Source: Gliomastix tumulicola | Taxonomy: Eukaryota > Ascomycota > Sordariomycetes > Hypocreales > Bionectriaceae | Direction of reading: 5' to 3' | Assembly (NCBI GenBank): GCA_001599755.1 | Contig: BCHX01000007.1 | Location: forward strand, 2,914,001-2,978,000 | Length of the DNA stretch: 64,000 bases | Part shown: one piece after another, positions 32,025-44,200 of the stretch | How positions within the stretch are numbered: the stretch's first letter is position 1 | How the letters are laid out: each line of letters starts with the position of its first letter | The notes under the pieces: generated by a model | The model's input: only the letters and a program-made list of their open reading frames with translations | What the model was told of the DNA's origin: nothing | Database searches by the model: none | Program-made: the position numbers and the translations under genes

Positions 32025-34630
32025 TTATTCTCGTAGACTCTCGCCGAGCGCATCCTGATCGACCGCCTGGGCGTGCACCTTGGCTGGCGCGCCCCGTCTG
32101 CTCTGCGACGCCCAGTACTCCTGGAATCCGGGGATCGAGCCGGCCTGGTTGATACCCGGGACGCGGTTTGACGGCCCGGCCTTGCCCTTGCCCTTGTTCT
32201 TCTCGGGGCCGGGCGTTGGAATCGGCGATGTCGCGGCGGATGTGGTGATTGGGGTGGTGCTGCTGACACTCCGTGTGCCTGTGACAGGCGTTAAGCCGCC
32301 GCCGCCACCACTACCACCACCCCAGGGACGCCACCATTTGCCGCCGCCAGACGTTGAACTTCGAGCCGTGTTCTGTGACGCGGGGGACGCGCTTCTGGGC
32401 GTATCGTAGCCCGGTCCGGAGACGGACCTGGCAGACTGGTAGCTGGCAAAGTGATCTCGCAGCGCCACGTCACTGCGCTTCGCCATGGATGTTGACAGCG
32501 TAGGCTGGGCTATGACGCCCGTGACTACCGCCTCCAGACCACCCAGAGGCCGCAGTGTCATCTGGCTCGGGCGTGATTTTAATGTGTGTATGTCGAGCCC
32601 TCCCGTGAGTGACATTATCGACTCATGGGACTGGGCGCGGCGTAGTCGCGGTCGGGGCACATAGTCGTCTTTGGACGCCTCTGAGTCCTCCGTGGTGGAA
32701 TGCTCCGTGGATGTCTCGTGTACTTCTAGCCCTGGGACGTCTTCCCGCGGCGTGTCTTCGTCCTCCTCGTGTATCGTGTCATCAAAGTAGCTCATGCCCA
32801 CCGCCTGTACCACTGCCGTCGAGTTCTGCTCTGGTAAGGCGTCAAGCGGCGGGATGGCGTGGAAACTCTGGAAGGAGGCGGCGGATGTGTGTTTCCGATG
32901 CGCTCGCCATGTCGGAGACATAGGATCGAAGCTCGTTGTCGGCGATGTGGGCGGGTTGCCGTCGAACGCGCTGGAGTCGAATACTGAGCTTACGCGATTC
33001 GATCTCGGTGAGCTGGGGACAGACGACGCAAAGTCGGATGGCGCATTCGACGCCCACGAATGGCGGTGTCCTAGAGGCGACGAGGTCTGCCGCGCCCGTT
33101 CATACTGTGAGAGGGCCGGCGTCGACGGCGACGATGTGATGCCCCATTGGCTGTTCATGTTTGCTACTGCAGGGTGTGAAATAGACGGTGGAGGGTTGAA
33201 GACGCCGGGCATGAGTCCCAGACGCTTCTTCTTCGGCTTGCCTTGCTTCGGCGTGACGTGATAGTGGTGGTGTATGTGCAGCTCCTGCGACAGTCTGGCT
33301 GGATTCGGCGATGGCACCTCCTCGTCGTGATCCTGCTCCGGCCCCAGTTCTTCCTGTAATGACGTGTGCTGAAGTTGAGACTGTCTTGCTTCTTGCTGAA
33401 CAGGCTGGTGAAACATCAGCTGCTCTCGCAGGGACTGGATCTCGTCGTTCGAATTCATCAACATGTCCCGTAGCTCGGCGATTCCCAACTGTAAGTTCGC
33501 GTTGTCCTGGAGGAGGTCGCGGACGAAATGGCTGACAACACTATTTCCGGGCTTCTGCTGGCTGGAGAGGGACTTGGTCGCGGCGGCGGCCCCCTTGAGA
33601 CGGCCGGCGGCTGTGTCGAGCTGCTTCTCCATCTCGCGCTGGCGCTCCATGCGACTGATGACCTCGGCGTGCCGCTCGCTCTCCACGCGCGCCTCCGTCT
33701 CCATCCGCTCCAGCTGGTCCTGCATGTCGAGGATCCCGCGCTGGGCCTCCTTCCACCGCTGCGCATGCGACCGCGAATCCTCCTTGGTGACGCGCAGCTC
33801 CGAGTGCAGCCTGTCCTGCTCCTCCTCCAGCGCGGCCAGGTGCCGCTCGGCGTCCTCGGCGCGGGCGGCGGCGCTCTCCAGCCGGCGGATGGCCTGCTGG
33901 GACGACATGAGGCTGGCCTCGAGGCTGCGGATCTTGGTGTCGGACTCGGAGACGGTGTTGTTGAGCAGCTCGAGCTGGTCGAGCAGGTTCCTGTTCTCCT
34001 CGATCTTGCTGGCGTTCTCGGCCTCGAGCTCCTGCTTGTCCTGCTCCAGGCGCTCGATGCGGGCCGTCAGGTCGAGGCGGTCACGCTCGGCGTCGGCCAT
34101 GTAGGCCTCGTGCCTCGCGAGGAGAGCCTGCAGGGCGAAGGTCAGCGCTGAATCCTGAAACGTGGGTTTTTCCATCTTGTGTGAAGCGTGACATGTTTCC
34201 GAAAAGGGAACAACAAAGAGAAACGGGGGAGCAGCAGCAGCAGCGGCAGCATTCTGCCTAAGTACTGTATGGGAAAGTTTTGTTGTATGCAACAGCATGC
34301 AGAGCTGGTATGCGCTGTAATAGCATGTGGAGAGGCGACTAGCCCGCATGAGACATCGAGGGCGATGCGCCGGGTCGGAAGCACCGCACGATGCAACTGT
34401 ATCTCATCCGACTGGAATGCTGGGGGAGATGGGGAGAGACCGGGCGCCGGTCGCCCGCAAACGTAACGTACCTGACCGAGCTGGGCCGCCGTGTGGACAT
34501 CCTTCTCGACGCTCTCGAGGACGGAGCTGTTCTTCCTGAGAAAGGCGCAGTCGGACCGCCCGCAGCAGCAGCGCATCGAGGACGACGGCTCGTGAGGCCG
34601 AGTCGAGTCGAGGTCGAGTCCGTCCATCAT
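32025..34630 (-). CDS. Long coiled-coil protein of unknown function, about 753 aa
   Basis: Exon 1 34472-34630 and exon 2 32025-34127 are joined across a 344-nt intron (GTACGT donor, GCGCTGACC branch motif, CTGCAG acceptor), phase 0. Exon 1 encodes MMDGLDLDS...CAFLRKNSSVLESVEKDVHTAAQLGQ and exon 2 continues ALLARHEAYMADAERDRL, one uninterrupted heptad pattern. Residues about 30-310 are coiled coil; then a His-rich patch (HIHHHYH), a basic patch (PKKKRLGLMPG) and a long Ser/Pro-rich disordered tail. The start is uncertain, since the exon 1 frame is open back to an ATG at 35263. A second possible start, ATG 34175, lies inside the intron and is in frame with exon 2. The role is not recognised; a scaffold or cytoskeletal role would fit. 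Confidence 0.72.
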
Positions 34631-36692
34631 GTCGACGGGGTCCGGGCGCGCTGACGGGCGAGCAGCCCCGGCGATGGGGAGGAGGCGTTGGTGTCCGGGG
34701 ACGTCCTCTAGCAGCAGGCGCGGGCGCGGGAGTAATATGCGTCGCTGGAGCTCGAGATCGTGCGTGAAGGCGCGCCCATGATAGGTCTCGTCGCTAACGT
34801 GGGACGGAGGCACCGGAAATTGGTGGGCGGGAAAGGAAGCGAAGAGATAATGCAGGACGGTCGGGATGTGCTGCAACGGGGTGGAGGAGGACGTGGAGGA
34901 GGACGAGGAAGAGGAGGCGTCGCTAGGCGATTTCGAGGTCGGCGGCGGGCGAGGCAGGAGGACGGAGAGCAGAGGGGGAGGGAAGCCCTTTTGGTGGCGT
35001 CGAGGATGTGAGGGGAATGGCGAGAGGGTCGTTGAAGAAAAGGTCGCGGGTCGACGCGCTTTGTTCACGATGGGCATCCAATTTACTCGTCCCGGCCCGG
35101 ATTTGGCTGCTGGAAGCGGCCCCTGCTCCTTGTTCTCGTAGTGGTGGTGGGGGGCTTCTGTGGCTCGTGACCCCCCTCCAGCCACTGTATTTTCGACATT
35201 TTTGACGTCACTTGGCAATGACGGGTGCTGATCAGCGCCGCTGACAGCTGCCGGCGGAGCCATTCCAGGGCACTTCCAGGCTCTTCTTCAGGGCACTCCA
35301 GCGCATTGACAGCCCGGGCGGGTGGCTCCAGGCCTAAGCCACAGGCTGTGCGCAGTGTCCAGCACTCGCGGCGGGGTAAAAGTCCATGAGACAAGGGGAG
35401 GGGGTGATGTTTTGTGATTAGGAGAGAAACAAAAGAAAAAAAACCAGAAAATCGTGAATGCAGACCGAGGCGACGTGAACAACTTATACAATATGTGCGC
35501 GTGCGCTTCGCGCCCGATCCCAACCTCCTCCTGCGACTGCGCTATGTGAGGATTGCGGAACCCGAGCACAGGTGCATATGCACACTTGCTGCATGCACGA
35601 GCAGGGCCAGCGCTGCAAACCGCCACCTCGAAGCCGCCAAGCGCCGCCGATTGCACGTATCAGAGCCATCCAGGTATTCTGCAGCGGCAGCCAAGCGGGG
35701 ATGGGCGCGCCGACTCGACGAACTATATCCACGTCCATTATCAAGGGCGGTTTTGCGTCGACAACAGGCGGTGGGACCTCGGGTAGCAATTCACCGTCCA
35801 ATGGACCACGTTGCTGCTATCGCAGGGTTGCAGTGATGGAGGCGGTGTGCAGGGCCGGACGGAGCTGAGTGGCTGGCTCTGCGCAGCTCTTCCCTGCCAG
35901 TTGGCCCTGACACCTGTCGAACCGAAGTGCTGTCGTCAGATGTGTCGAGCATGGCACAAATCTGGCAAAAGATGTCTGTGAGAGAGGGAAGATCGGCAAG
36001 TTCAGCTCGAGAAAATGCTCCGCGCGCGTGCATCGAGATTGTGCTAGCTTCCGTCTGTAGCACGCATCTTATCTCGTTTCTTGTGACACCGACAATGTAG
36101 AGAGGATCAAGGTGCTTATACGTGGCTCAGGCTACCAGTACCTAACGTGTTTAATCGTCATCCCGTCTTCAATCGTGCATCCCCTCGTGGACCTCAACCA
36201 GGCTTCTTTCTTCAGGCTCAATCTCGGCTCCGGAATCCAGATGTCACCATACCACGACTGGGGGATGATGTAATAAATTTGTCCCAATGCGGTCTATCAC
36301 TGAGACCTTCGTGAGCGGACAAAAAAAGCGAGATTGAATTTCCAAGTTGGCAACCTGGAAGCCCGGAAATCCACAAACACACCATTAAGACGCGCCTCAA
36401 CTCGCGTACCCTGGACACAACACACCGAATTTTGGCACACGCTGCCTTGCACGCTTCACCCACGATTCCTCAAATGATTTGACATGAAGAGTAGGCCGGC
36501 TGTGATTATTGTACATCTTATATTTTCTCCCACTTCGAGAAGCGTGAGAGATGATGACAAATTACCATTTGAGTATCTTGACATCTAGGTTTCTTAACCT
36601 CGGTCTCTGCATCAACTTCAAACCACACACGTTGATGTCCGCCAATACTGATACAACATACATGCAATACGGCTTACACCTGTCAACGCCGA
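34631..36692. other. Intergenic region, 2 kb, housekeeping/cluster boundary
   Basis: Upstream of the coiled-coil gene and downstream of the beta-lactamase-like gene (both minus). The exon 1 frame of the coiled-coil gene is open to 35263 but its Pro/Ser/Arg composition reads as noncoding. AT content rises after about 36060. No other gene is supportable. Confidence 0.5.
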
Positions 36693-37916
36693 TTAATGGC
36701 CAGCCTTCCAAGCAGCCCGCTTCCGATAAATATCATGACGGAACGCCTGCTTAAGATCCGTTATAACTCCATGGTCAACCGGCAACGTAGCCTGGAAAGC
36801 CCCAACACCACACAGATCGTTCGCGCGGTCGACAAACCAGCAAAATGTCAAACCACCGCCCCAGCTCAGCGTCTTCTCCCCGTACCAGCCCTCGACGCCG
36901 TGAAGATTCAGAAGACCGCCGAGCCCGTAGCTGACCTTGGAGTCCGGGGCCGTGCCGACGCGGAAGAAGGGGCCCCAGGGACCTGCCACGGCCGTCTCGA
37001 GTCCCTTTTGGGCTTCGGGGCTCAAGCTGTGCTCGAACATGCGCTCGACCGTCTCTGGCTTGAGGATCTTGCCGTCGTTGGAAAGCAGCGAGTGCAGCAC
37101 CTTGAGGTAGTCGGGCGCTGTCATGAAGAGGCCGTGGCCGCCAAAATGGCCCTTGCTCCGCGTGTTCATATCGCCGCCGCCGCCGAGCACAGCCGTCCCG
37201 ATGCCGTTGGGATCGCTTGGGTTTAAGTCGATGAGGCGCGTTCGCAGATCCTCGCGCGTGACGGGGAAGAACGACGTGTCAGTGACACCCACTGGAGCGA
37301 AGACGCGCTCCTGCATGAACTCCCCCAGCGTCTTCCCCGTCACACGCTCGACGATCCGACCTGCCCAGTCGTGTCCCGGTCCGTACAGCCAGCCTTTCCC
37401 GGGCTGGTAACCGAGAGGCTGGTCGAAGAGCTCCTCGACCGTCAGCTTGTCATCGGGTCGCTGCGTGGACACGGAAAACTTCTCCCTCCACCGGCCGACG
37501 GCGGGATTGGCGAAGTAGTAATCCGCACCGGCGCTGTGCGTGAGCAGCATCTTGAGCGTGATGGCGCTCGTCTGCGGTTCAAGGACGGGTGTCTCGCTGT
37601 CCTCGGGGAAGCTGGTGATGACCTGTTTGGCGGCGAGCTCGGGGGCGATGGACGACAAGTCGCCGGTCAGTGTGACTAGGCCGTCCTCAACGCACTTCAG
37701 CGCGGCGATTGTCGTCATGAGCTTGGTGGCAGAGGCGAGATAGCACACATCGTCGGACTGCTGGGGAACCTTCTCCCCGGAGAGGAGGATGCGCTGGCCG
37801 AGGGACTTCTCGTAGACGAAGTTGCCTTCCTTGTCAGTTGCAGCAAGAATGGCGCCATTGATCTTACCCGAGGCGATGGCCGCCTGAACGGCGGATTCGA
37901 TCTCGGCGTCTGCCAT
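36693..37916 (-). CDS. Serine beta-lactamase-family protein (LovD/EstB-like transesterase)
   Basis: Intronless, 407 aa from ATG 37916 (the frame extends 15 codons further, but only to a TTG). The nucleophile motif SxxK is SATK at residues 62-65 in CYLASATKLMT; the Tyr motif is YGPG in KGWLYGPGHDWAG; a GGHGLFMTAPDY segment and LSWGGGLTFCW follow near the end, as in class C beta-lactamase, EstB and LovD folds. No signal peptide, so it is probably cytosolic. Relatives hydrolyse esters or transfer acyl chains; fungal biosynthetic clusters use them as acyltransferases or release enzymes. It lies 337 bases downstream of the megasynthase on the same strand, so a tailoring, release or proofreading role on the peptide is plausible but inferred. 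Confidence 0.85.
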   Translation of the reverse strand: MADAEIESAVQAAIASGKINGAILAATDKEGNFVYEKSLGQRILLSGEKVPQQSDDVCYLASATKLMTTIAALKCVEDGLVTLTGDLSSIAPELAAKQVITSFPEDSETPVLEPQTSAITLKMLLTHSAGADYYFANPAVGRWREKFSVSTQRPDDKLTVEELFDQPLGYQPGKGWLYGPGHDWAGRIVERVTGKTLGEFMQERVFAPVGVTDTSFFPVTREDLRTRLIDLNPSDPNGIGTAVLGGGGDMNTRSKGHFGGHGLFMTAPDYLKVLHSLLSNDGKILKPETVERMFEHSLSPEAQKGLETAVAGPWGPFFRVGTAPDSKVSYGLGGLLNLHGVEGWYGEKTLSWGGGLTFCWFVDRANDLCGVGAFQATLPVDHGVITDLKQAFRHDIYRKRAAWKAGH

Positions 37917-38253
37917 GGGGAGATTGATGAAGAGGAGAGAGATTGGCCGAAGGAGAGTCAATGAGATGGAACGCGGGATAAAGCGAGATACGGATGTTCG
38001 GCAGGAGGTCTATAAATCAATCAATCTGAGGGGTACGAGACCCGACCGGAATCGGCCCTAGATCTAGGCTCCCATTGCCGGGAATCCGGGACTCTATGAG
38101 ACGATACGACAAAGGGTCCAACGACGGAGGGATTTCCTGGGCTATTTGCTAAGCCTTCAAGCGGACGAATGCATTTCATGGGAATAATCGCCAGTGGTGT
38201 CATTCCAAATACTACTGCCTGATCTATCTAGACAGCCTCTCTCTTCAGCTCCC
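37917..38253. promoter_or_regulatory. Promoter region of the beta-lactamase-like gene / megasynthase 3' flank
   Basis: A 337-bp gap between the megasynthase stop and the beta-lactamase-like start. No gene; must contain the megasynthase poly(A) site and the downstream gene's promoter. Confidence 0.45.
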
Positions 38254-41200
38254 TCAGCTCCCGGCCTTGATGATTAAGTGCCGGATGACATGGCTCAGCT
38301 GCTGCGACAGCGCCTTCATCGTCGACTCGGACAACACGCTGACGTGATACGTCAACGTGAGCGTGATGCTGTCGCTCTCCAAATGTCCCTGCACGATCAA
38401 CGGATAACTGAAGTAATCATCCAATCCATCACCGCCTTCTTCACCCTCCACAAACGTCAACAGCTTCTCTGCCCCGCCCGTCTCGCCGGCCTGATCGAGA
38501 TGCTGCCGTGGCTGGACGACGAGCAGACTCGTGAAGTCACATGCTTCCTGGATATCTGCGCCCAGCTTCGCGATGTTCTGCAGACCGTACTGCTCAAAGG
38601 GCACCATCTCCGAGGCCTGGTTCTGCACGCTCTGGACGTACTCCAGCGCGGCCTGGTTGCGATCCAATTGAATACGGACCGGCACCGTTGCAATGGCTGG
38701 CCCGGGCATGTCGAGGACGCCGCGGATGGGGGCTTGCCTGCCCGAGATTGAGGACCCAAACGTCACGTCCGTCGAGTTGCAGTATCTCGACAGCACGATG
38801 GCCCAGGCAGCCCGGACAAACGTGGCCTTGGTGATGGCCGGGTTCGTCGTACTGGGAACGTCAACAGTAACGATGATATTCCGCGTCGTCGCGTCGCCGC
38901 CCTGTTTCTTCCCCGTCATCGACACCTTCAGCGGCGGCGGGAACCGAGCTCGCTTCGCGTTGCCCAGCTGCTTCCTCCAGTACTCGCCCGCCGCCGTCCG
39001 ATCAATCCTCTGCAGATACTGGATGAACCCGGCGTACGGCTCCGGCCGCGTCACCTCCTGCCTGGCGTAGGCCTGATGCAGCGCCGTCAGGACAAGACGA
39101 ATCGCCCACCCGTCAAACACGGCGTGGTGGATCGACCAGATGAAGAACTTGCCGCCCGACGCCGCGTCCGAGACGAGCGAGTACCGGCACAGACGCGTCC
39201 CGTAGGTCATCTTGCGCGTGCCCACGGCCTGCATCGCCGCCTTGAGGCTGGTCGACTGGTTGGCCAGCTCCCAGTGGATGTCGTCCTTGACGACGACCTG
39301 CACGGATGTGTTCTCGAGGAGCACGATGCGCGTGCGCAGGTTCGTGCAGACACTGACTGTTTCTTCCCATGCGGTCTGGAAGCGCGTCAGGCTGATGTTG
39401 TCGGGGAGACGGTAGATGTATTTAGCCGTGTAGGAGCCGGGCTGCTTCACGGAGAGTGTCATGAGGCCTTCCTGGAAGGGGGTGGAGGGGAAGGCGTCTT
39501 CGATGGTCTGGTCTGACGAGAGGCCGCACTGCTGCTTGAAGTCGTTCTTCTGCGTTGCGGACTGGAGGCTGTCTGAGAGGAGACTGAAGGGCTCAATCTC
39601 TGATTCATCCGTTACCCCGACGTCAATCGCGTCGGCCTTCTCGGCGACGGCGCACAGCCGAGGGTCTTTGAAGATATCCTGCACGCGGATGAGGAGGCCT
39701 GCGTCCCGGGCGATGCTCACGGCCTGGATCGCCATGATGGAGTCGCCGCCGAGGTCGAAGAAGCTGTCGTCGTTGAAGATGGACTCCGGCTCACGACTGA
39801 GCGTCTGTGCCCAGACGGCCTGCAGCTTCCTCTCGTGGGGGGTGGACGGTGCTCGCTTCAGGCCGCTCGAGAGGCTGTAGCCTGAGAGGGCCTGGTCGTC
39901 GAGCTCGGCTGTGAGGCGTCGGATTTCTTTTCTGTCGACTTTGCCGGATGTGACGATGGGCATGTAGCTGCATGGGATGAACTTGGATGGGATCATGTAT
40001 CGGGGCAGCTTCGTGGCTAGGTCTTTCGCCGTGATGGCTAGCTGCTGACGGAGAGTATTGTCGAGTTGGACAAAGGGACCCTTGATAGCCACTTTGCCAA
40101 CCCCGGCGCTCAGTTCTCTGGCATCGGAGAAGCAGAGATACGCCACGAGAGACGATCCAGCTTCGGATTTGTACACATCCACAACGACTTGACGGACTGC
40201 TGGAACTGTGGCTTGGAGGTGGTACTCAACCTCCCCGAGCTCTACACGTAGACCTCGGATCTTGACTTGCGTGTCTTTGCGCGAGACGAACTCGATCGTC
40301 CCATCGGGATTGTATTTTCCGACATCACCGGTCTTGTACATTCTGCCCCAGCGCTTCTCACCCTGACGAGGAGCCCAATCTGGGAGCTTGGTCACCACGG
40401 ACTGCTCCGTACGTTCGGGATCGCGGAGATACTCGCGAAGAAGAGTCGGTCCCTGAATGACGATCTCGCCTACCGTTCCTATCGGTGAAAGCCGATTGTG
40501 ATCCTTGGGGTCGACCAGCCAGGCGTAGCTACCAAGAGGGTAGCCGATCGTCAAGGGCGACGCATCGGACGAGCGATACTCATAGATCGTGGAAATCATA
40601 CATCCCTCGGCCGGACCCCAAGCATTGAAGAGCCGACGGACCTTTCCAAACCACCCCTCAAACACATCTCTGCTAATCGCCTCCCCCGCCAATGCCAGAT
40701 TCTCGAGCTGCGGGATATCCTCAGGCTTCAACGTCCGCACAAACGAGGGCGTGAGAATGGCGAAGTTGACGTTCCTCTCGCGTATAAACGACGATACATC
40801 GTTCATCTTGGTGTCCTCGGACGGGATGCAGATCTGCCCGCCGCTGAGGAGCGTGCAGACAATCTCAGAGTAGCACACGTCGAACACGTGGGCCGAGAAC
40901 TGCAGCATACGGGTTTTCGGGGAGAGGCCGAAGCGCTGGCGGATTTGGTGCTGGCTTGTGCAGACGGAGCGGTGCTCCAGGACCAGCGCCTTGGGGACGC
41001 CTGTGCTGCCGGAGGTGAAGAGCACGAAGGCTGCATTGTCCGAGGATGGGTTGGCGGCCGGGGTGAGAAGCTTGAAGTTTGCCTCGTCGGATAGCTCGTC
41101 GTCCAAGGCCGGGCTGACAGTGACCACCTTCGGATCCAACCCGGAACACATGGCGGCTGTTGTTTCGGATGCGAGAAGCAGCTTCGCCTGCGTCTTCTCG

Positions 41201-44200
41201 AGGATCTGCCGGTGCCGCTGCTGCGGGTGCTGGGGATCCAGAGGCACCCAGGCGGCTCCTGCTTTCAAGACGGCGATCATGGCGACGACGTACCAGGCCG
41301 ACTTGTCGAAGCAGATGGGGATCAGATCATCGAGCTGTACGCCGTGGCTCTTGACAAGGTAGTGTGCGAGGCGATTCGCGGCGACGTTGAGCTCTGAGTA
41401 CGTGAAATTCCTGTCCCATCCTTCCACGGCGGTGGCATCCGGGCGCTGCCTCACTTGCTCTTCGAAGAGGTGATGAACGCAGGTGTCCATGACTTCACCT
41501 ACTTTTCCGTTCGTCGAGACGAAACGCTCCATGTCCCATGGCCCAGCTGCGCTGATGCTTCCCACAGCTGTCTTTGGTTCTGACAGTTGGTGGATGATAT
41601 GTTCGACGTGGTGACTCACAGCCTCCATCGTATGGGCAGGAAGCACATCCATATCGTAGATAAACACAAGTCGGATGGAATCCTGAAGCAGGTGACACTG
41701 CACCACGAGCGGATAGCTGAAATAGTTCTGCACCAACTCTTCCGTGTCGATGTCGTCAGACTCCGGCGGGAGCAGCACGGCATCGGCGTCACTGTTCGTC
41801 GACGTGATGTGATCGACGGGCTGGATGACGAGAAGGCTGTTGAAGTCGCACGCCTCCCGTGCCGCGGGACTAACCTTCGAGATGAGCTGGAGGCCGAACT
41901 GCTCGTGTGCGACCATCCTGGACGAGTCGGCCTGGATGGACTGGAGGTACCGCTCTGCTGCCTGGTGGCCCTTGACGCGGATGCGGACGGGGACAGTGGC
42001 GATGACGAGGCCTGGGATCTCGTCTACGCCGTGGATGGGAGCTTGACGACCAGAGACGGTGGCGCCAAAGGTCACATCGTCGAGACCGCTGTACTGGGCG
42101 AGGACCAGGCCCCAGGCACCCCGGAGAAGCGAGGCCTTTGTGATGGATGGGGACATGCTCGGGAGGGCTATCGTCTTCTGGAGAATGCCCGTTCGGAGAG
42201 CAGAGTTGGAGTCTGAGGATGGGGCGATGGTGTCTTTGGCAGGAGGGAAGGTGGCTTTGCCTGCGTCGGCGAGGTAGGAGGACCAGTAGGCGCTCGTGGC
42301 AGTGTGGTCCAGATTCGACACATACTTGATGAAGGATGTGTAAGGTTGAAGACGGGGAAGAGTCAGTCCGCGATACGCAGAGGTCAGAGTTCCCATGATG
42401 AGAGGCAGCGTCCAGCCATCGAAGATGGTATGATGGATATCAAACACGAATAAACGCGTGGCGTCGATCTCCCGTGTCACGAAATAGCGGCAGAGACGAG
42501 TTCCGTAGCCCATCGAGTCGCTCTTTGTTCGGGTGCGGTATGAAGCGAGATCCGACACGTCTTCTTCCCACTGGAAGTCATTCTTGACAACGATTTGGAG
42601 TGTCGACCCCTTGACTTGGACGAAGCGGGTGCGCAGGTTGGCGCAATGCTCCACGGTGCATCTCCATGCCTCCTTGAAGAGAGGGATATCGATGTTGCTA
42701 GGCAGACGGTAGACGTTCTTGGCGATGTAGGATCCGGGTTGCTTCGCTGTCAAGGCCATCAGGCCCTCCTGAAGACCCGTGCAAGGGAAGGCATCTTCGA
42801 CTTCTAGGCTATTGGGAAGGCCGTACTGGGTCCTCAGCGTAGTGTGCACAGTTGCCTCGTCTAGCCCGTCGCTGAGAAGGCTGAATGGGCCAGGTACTGT
42901 ATCCTGAGGCACTCCAACCTCGTCGGGCAACTCCACAGCAGCAGCAGCCACTGCGCAGAGTCTCGGGTCATCGAAGACATCCTTCACAGTGAGGACAATC
43001 CCGGCTTCCCTCGCCACCTTGACCAATCTGATCACCGTGATCGAGTCACCGCCCAACTGGAGGAAGCTGTCATCCCGGCCGATAGAGTCCTGGTTGAGAT
43101 TCAGTAGTCGAGACCAGATCTCCTGCAGCTGGAGCTCCATCTCTGTCTCGGGAGCGCTCTGTCCCGCATCGTGAAGGGCGTAGGCGAGCAGCTGCGTCTC
43201 ATCCAGTCTCTGCATGAGGGAGCGGAGACGCTTCCTGTCGATCTTGGTCGATGTGATAGACGGGAGATACGGGCAGGGCACATACAAAGTCGGCACCATG
43301 TATCGTGGCAAGGAGACATTGAGCTTGCCGACCGCAGCGGTGACAAGCTTCTGCCAATCTCCTGAAAGAGGTATGAGGAGATCCTCTCCCGGATCGAGGC
43401 GTGTCTCTACGCTTTCGCTGAAGAAGCACGTGAGCTTGGGACCGGCGTCCGTCTTGACCACGTCGACTATCACCTGCTTCGCCCCCTTAAGACAGCCACG
43501 CAGATGGTGCTCAACTTCGCTCAACTCAACACGCAGACCGCGGATCTTGACCTGTGTATCCTTGCGGCTGACAAAGATCATCTGTCCCTGTTCGTTGTAG
43601 TAGCACAGATCACCCGTCTTGAAGAACCTATTCCATCGTGGATGCGATCTCTTCGGTGCCCAAGCTGGCACGTCCAGGGTAACAACAGCGTCCGTTTTCT
43701 CTTTGTCAGAGAGGTATTCCCTCAGAAGTGTGGGAGACTGGATCACGACCTCGCCGATACAGCCGATGGGAGCGAGCCTGTGGTGATTGTTCGGTTCTAC
43801 GATCCAGCAGTAGCCACCGACGGCTTCCCCGATGTTGAGTGACGACTCTTCAGCGGCCCTCCACTCCCTCATTGAGCCGAAGCAGCAAGTCTCCGCAGGG
43901 CCCCAGCCGTTGATGAGGCGGACCCTGCCGAACCAGGCGTTGAACACGTCTCGCTCGACAGCCTCTCCGGCTAGCAACAGCAGCTTCAACGTGGGCACTT
44001 CAGCTGGGCTCAGGGTGCGCGTATACGAGGGGGTCAGGAACGCCCAGGAGACCTGGAAACGACGGATGAAGCCAGGCAGATCATTCATCCGGTCGTGCTC
44101 GCTGGGGATGCAGAGGCACGCTCCGCTGAGCAGCGTGGTTGCGATCTCGCCGATGCTCAGATCGAACACAAGCGCTGCGAATTGCAACATTCGAACGTCT

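Noticed and set aside
34142..35263. A 373-codon open frame on the minus strand as a separate gene
   Set aside because: Its last 53 codons are exon 1 of the coiled-coil gene. The part upstream is Pro/Ser/Arg low-complexity and the part after the donor runs into the intron.
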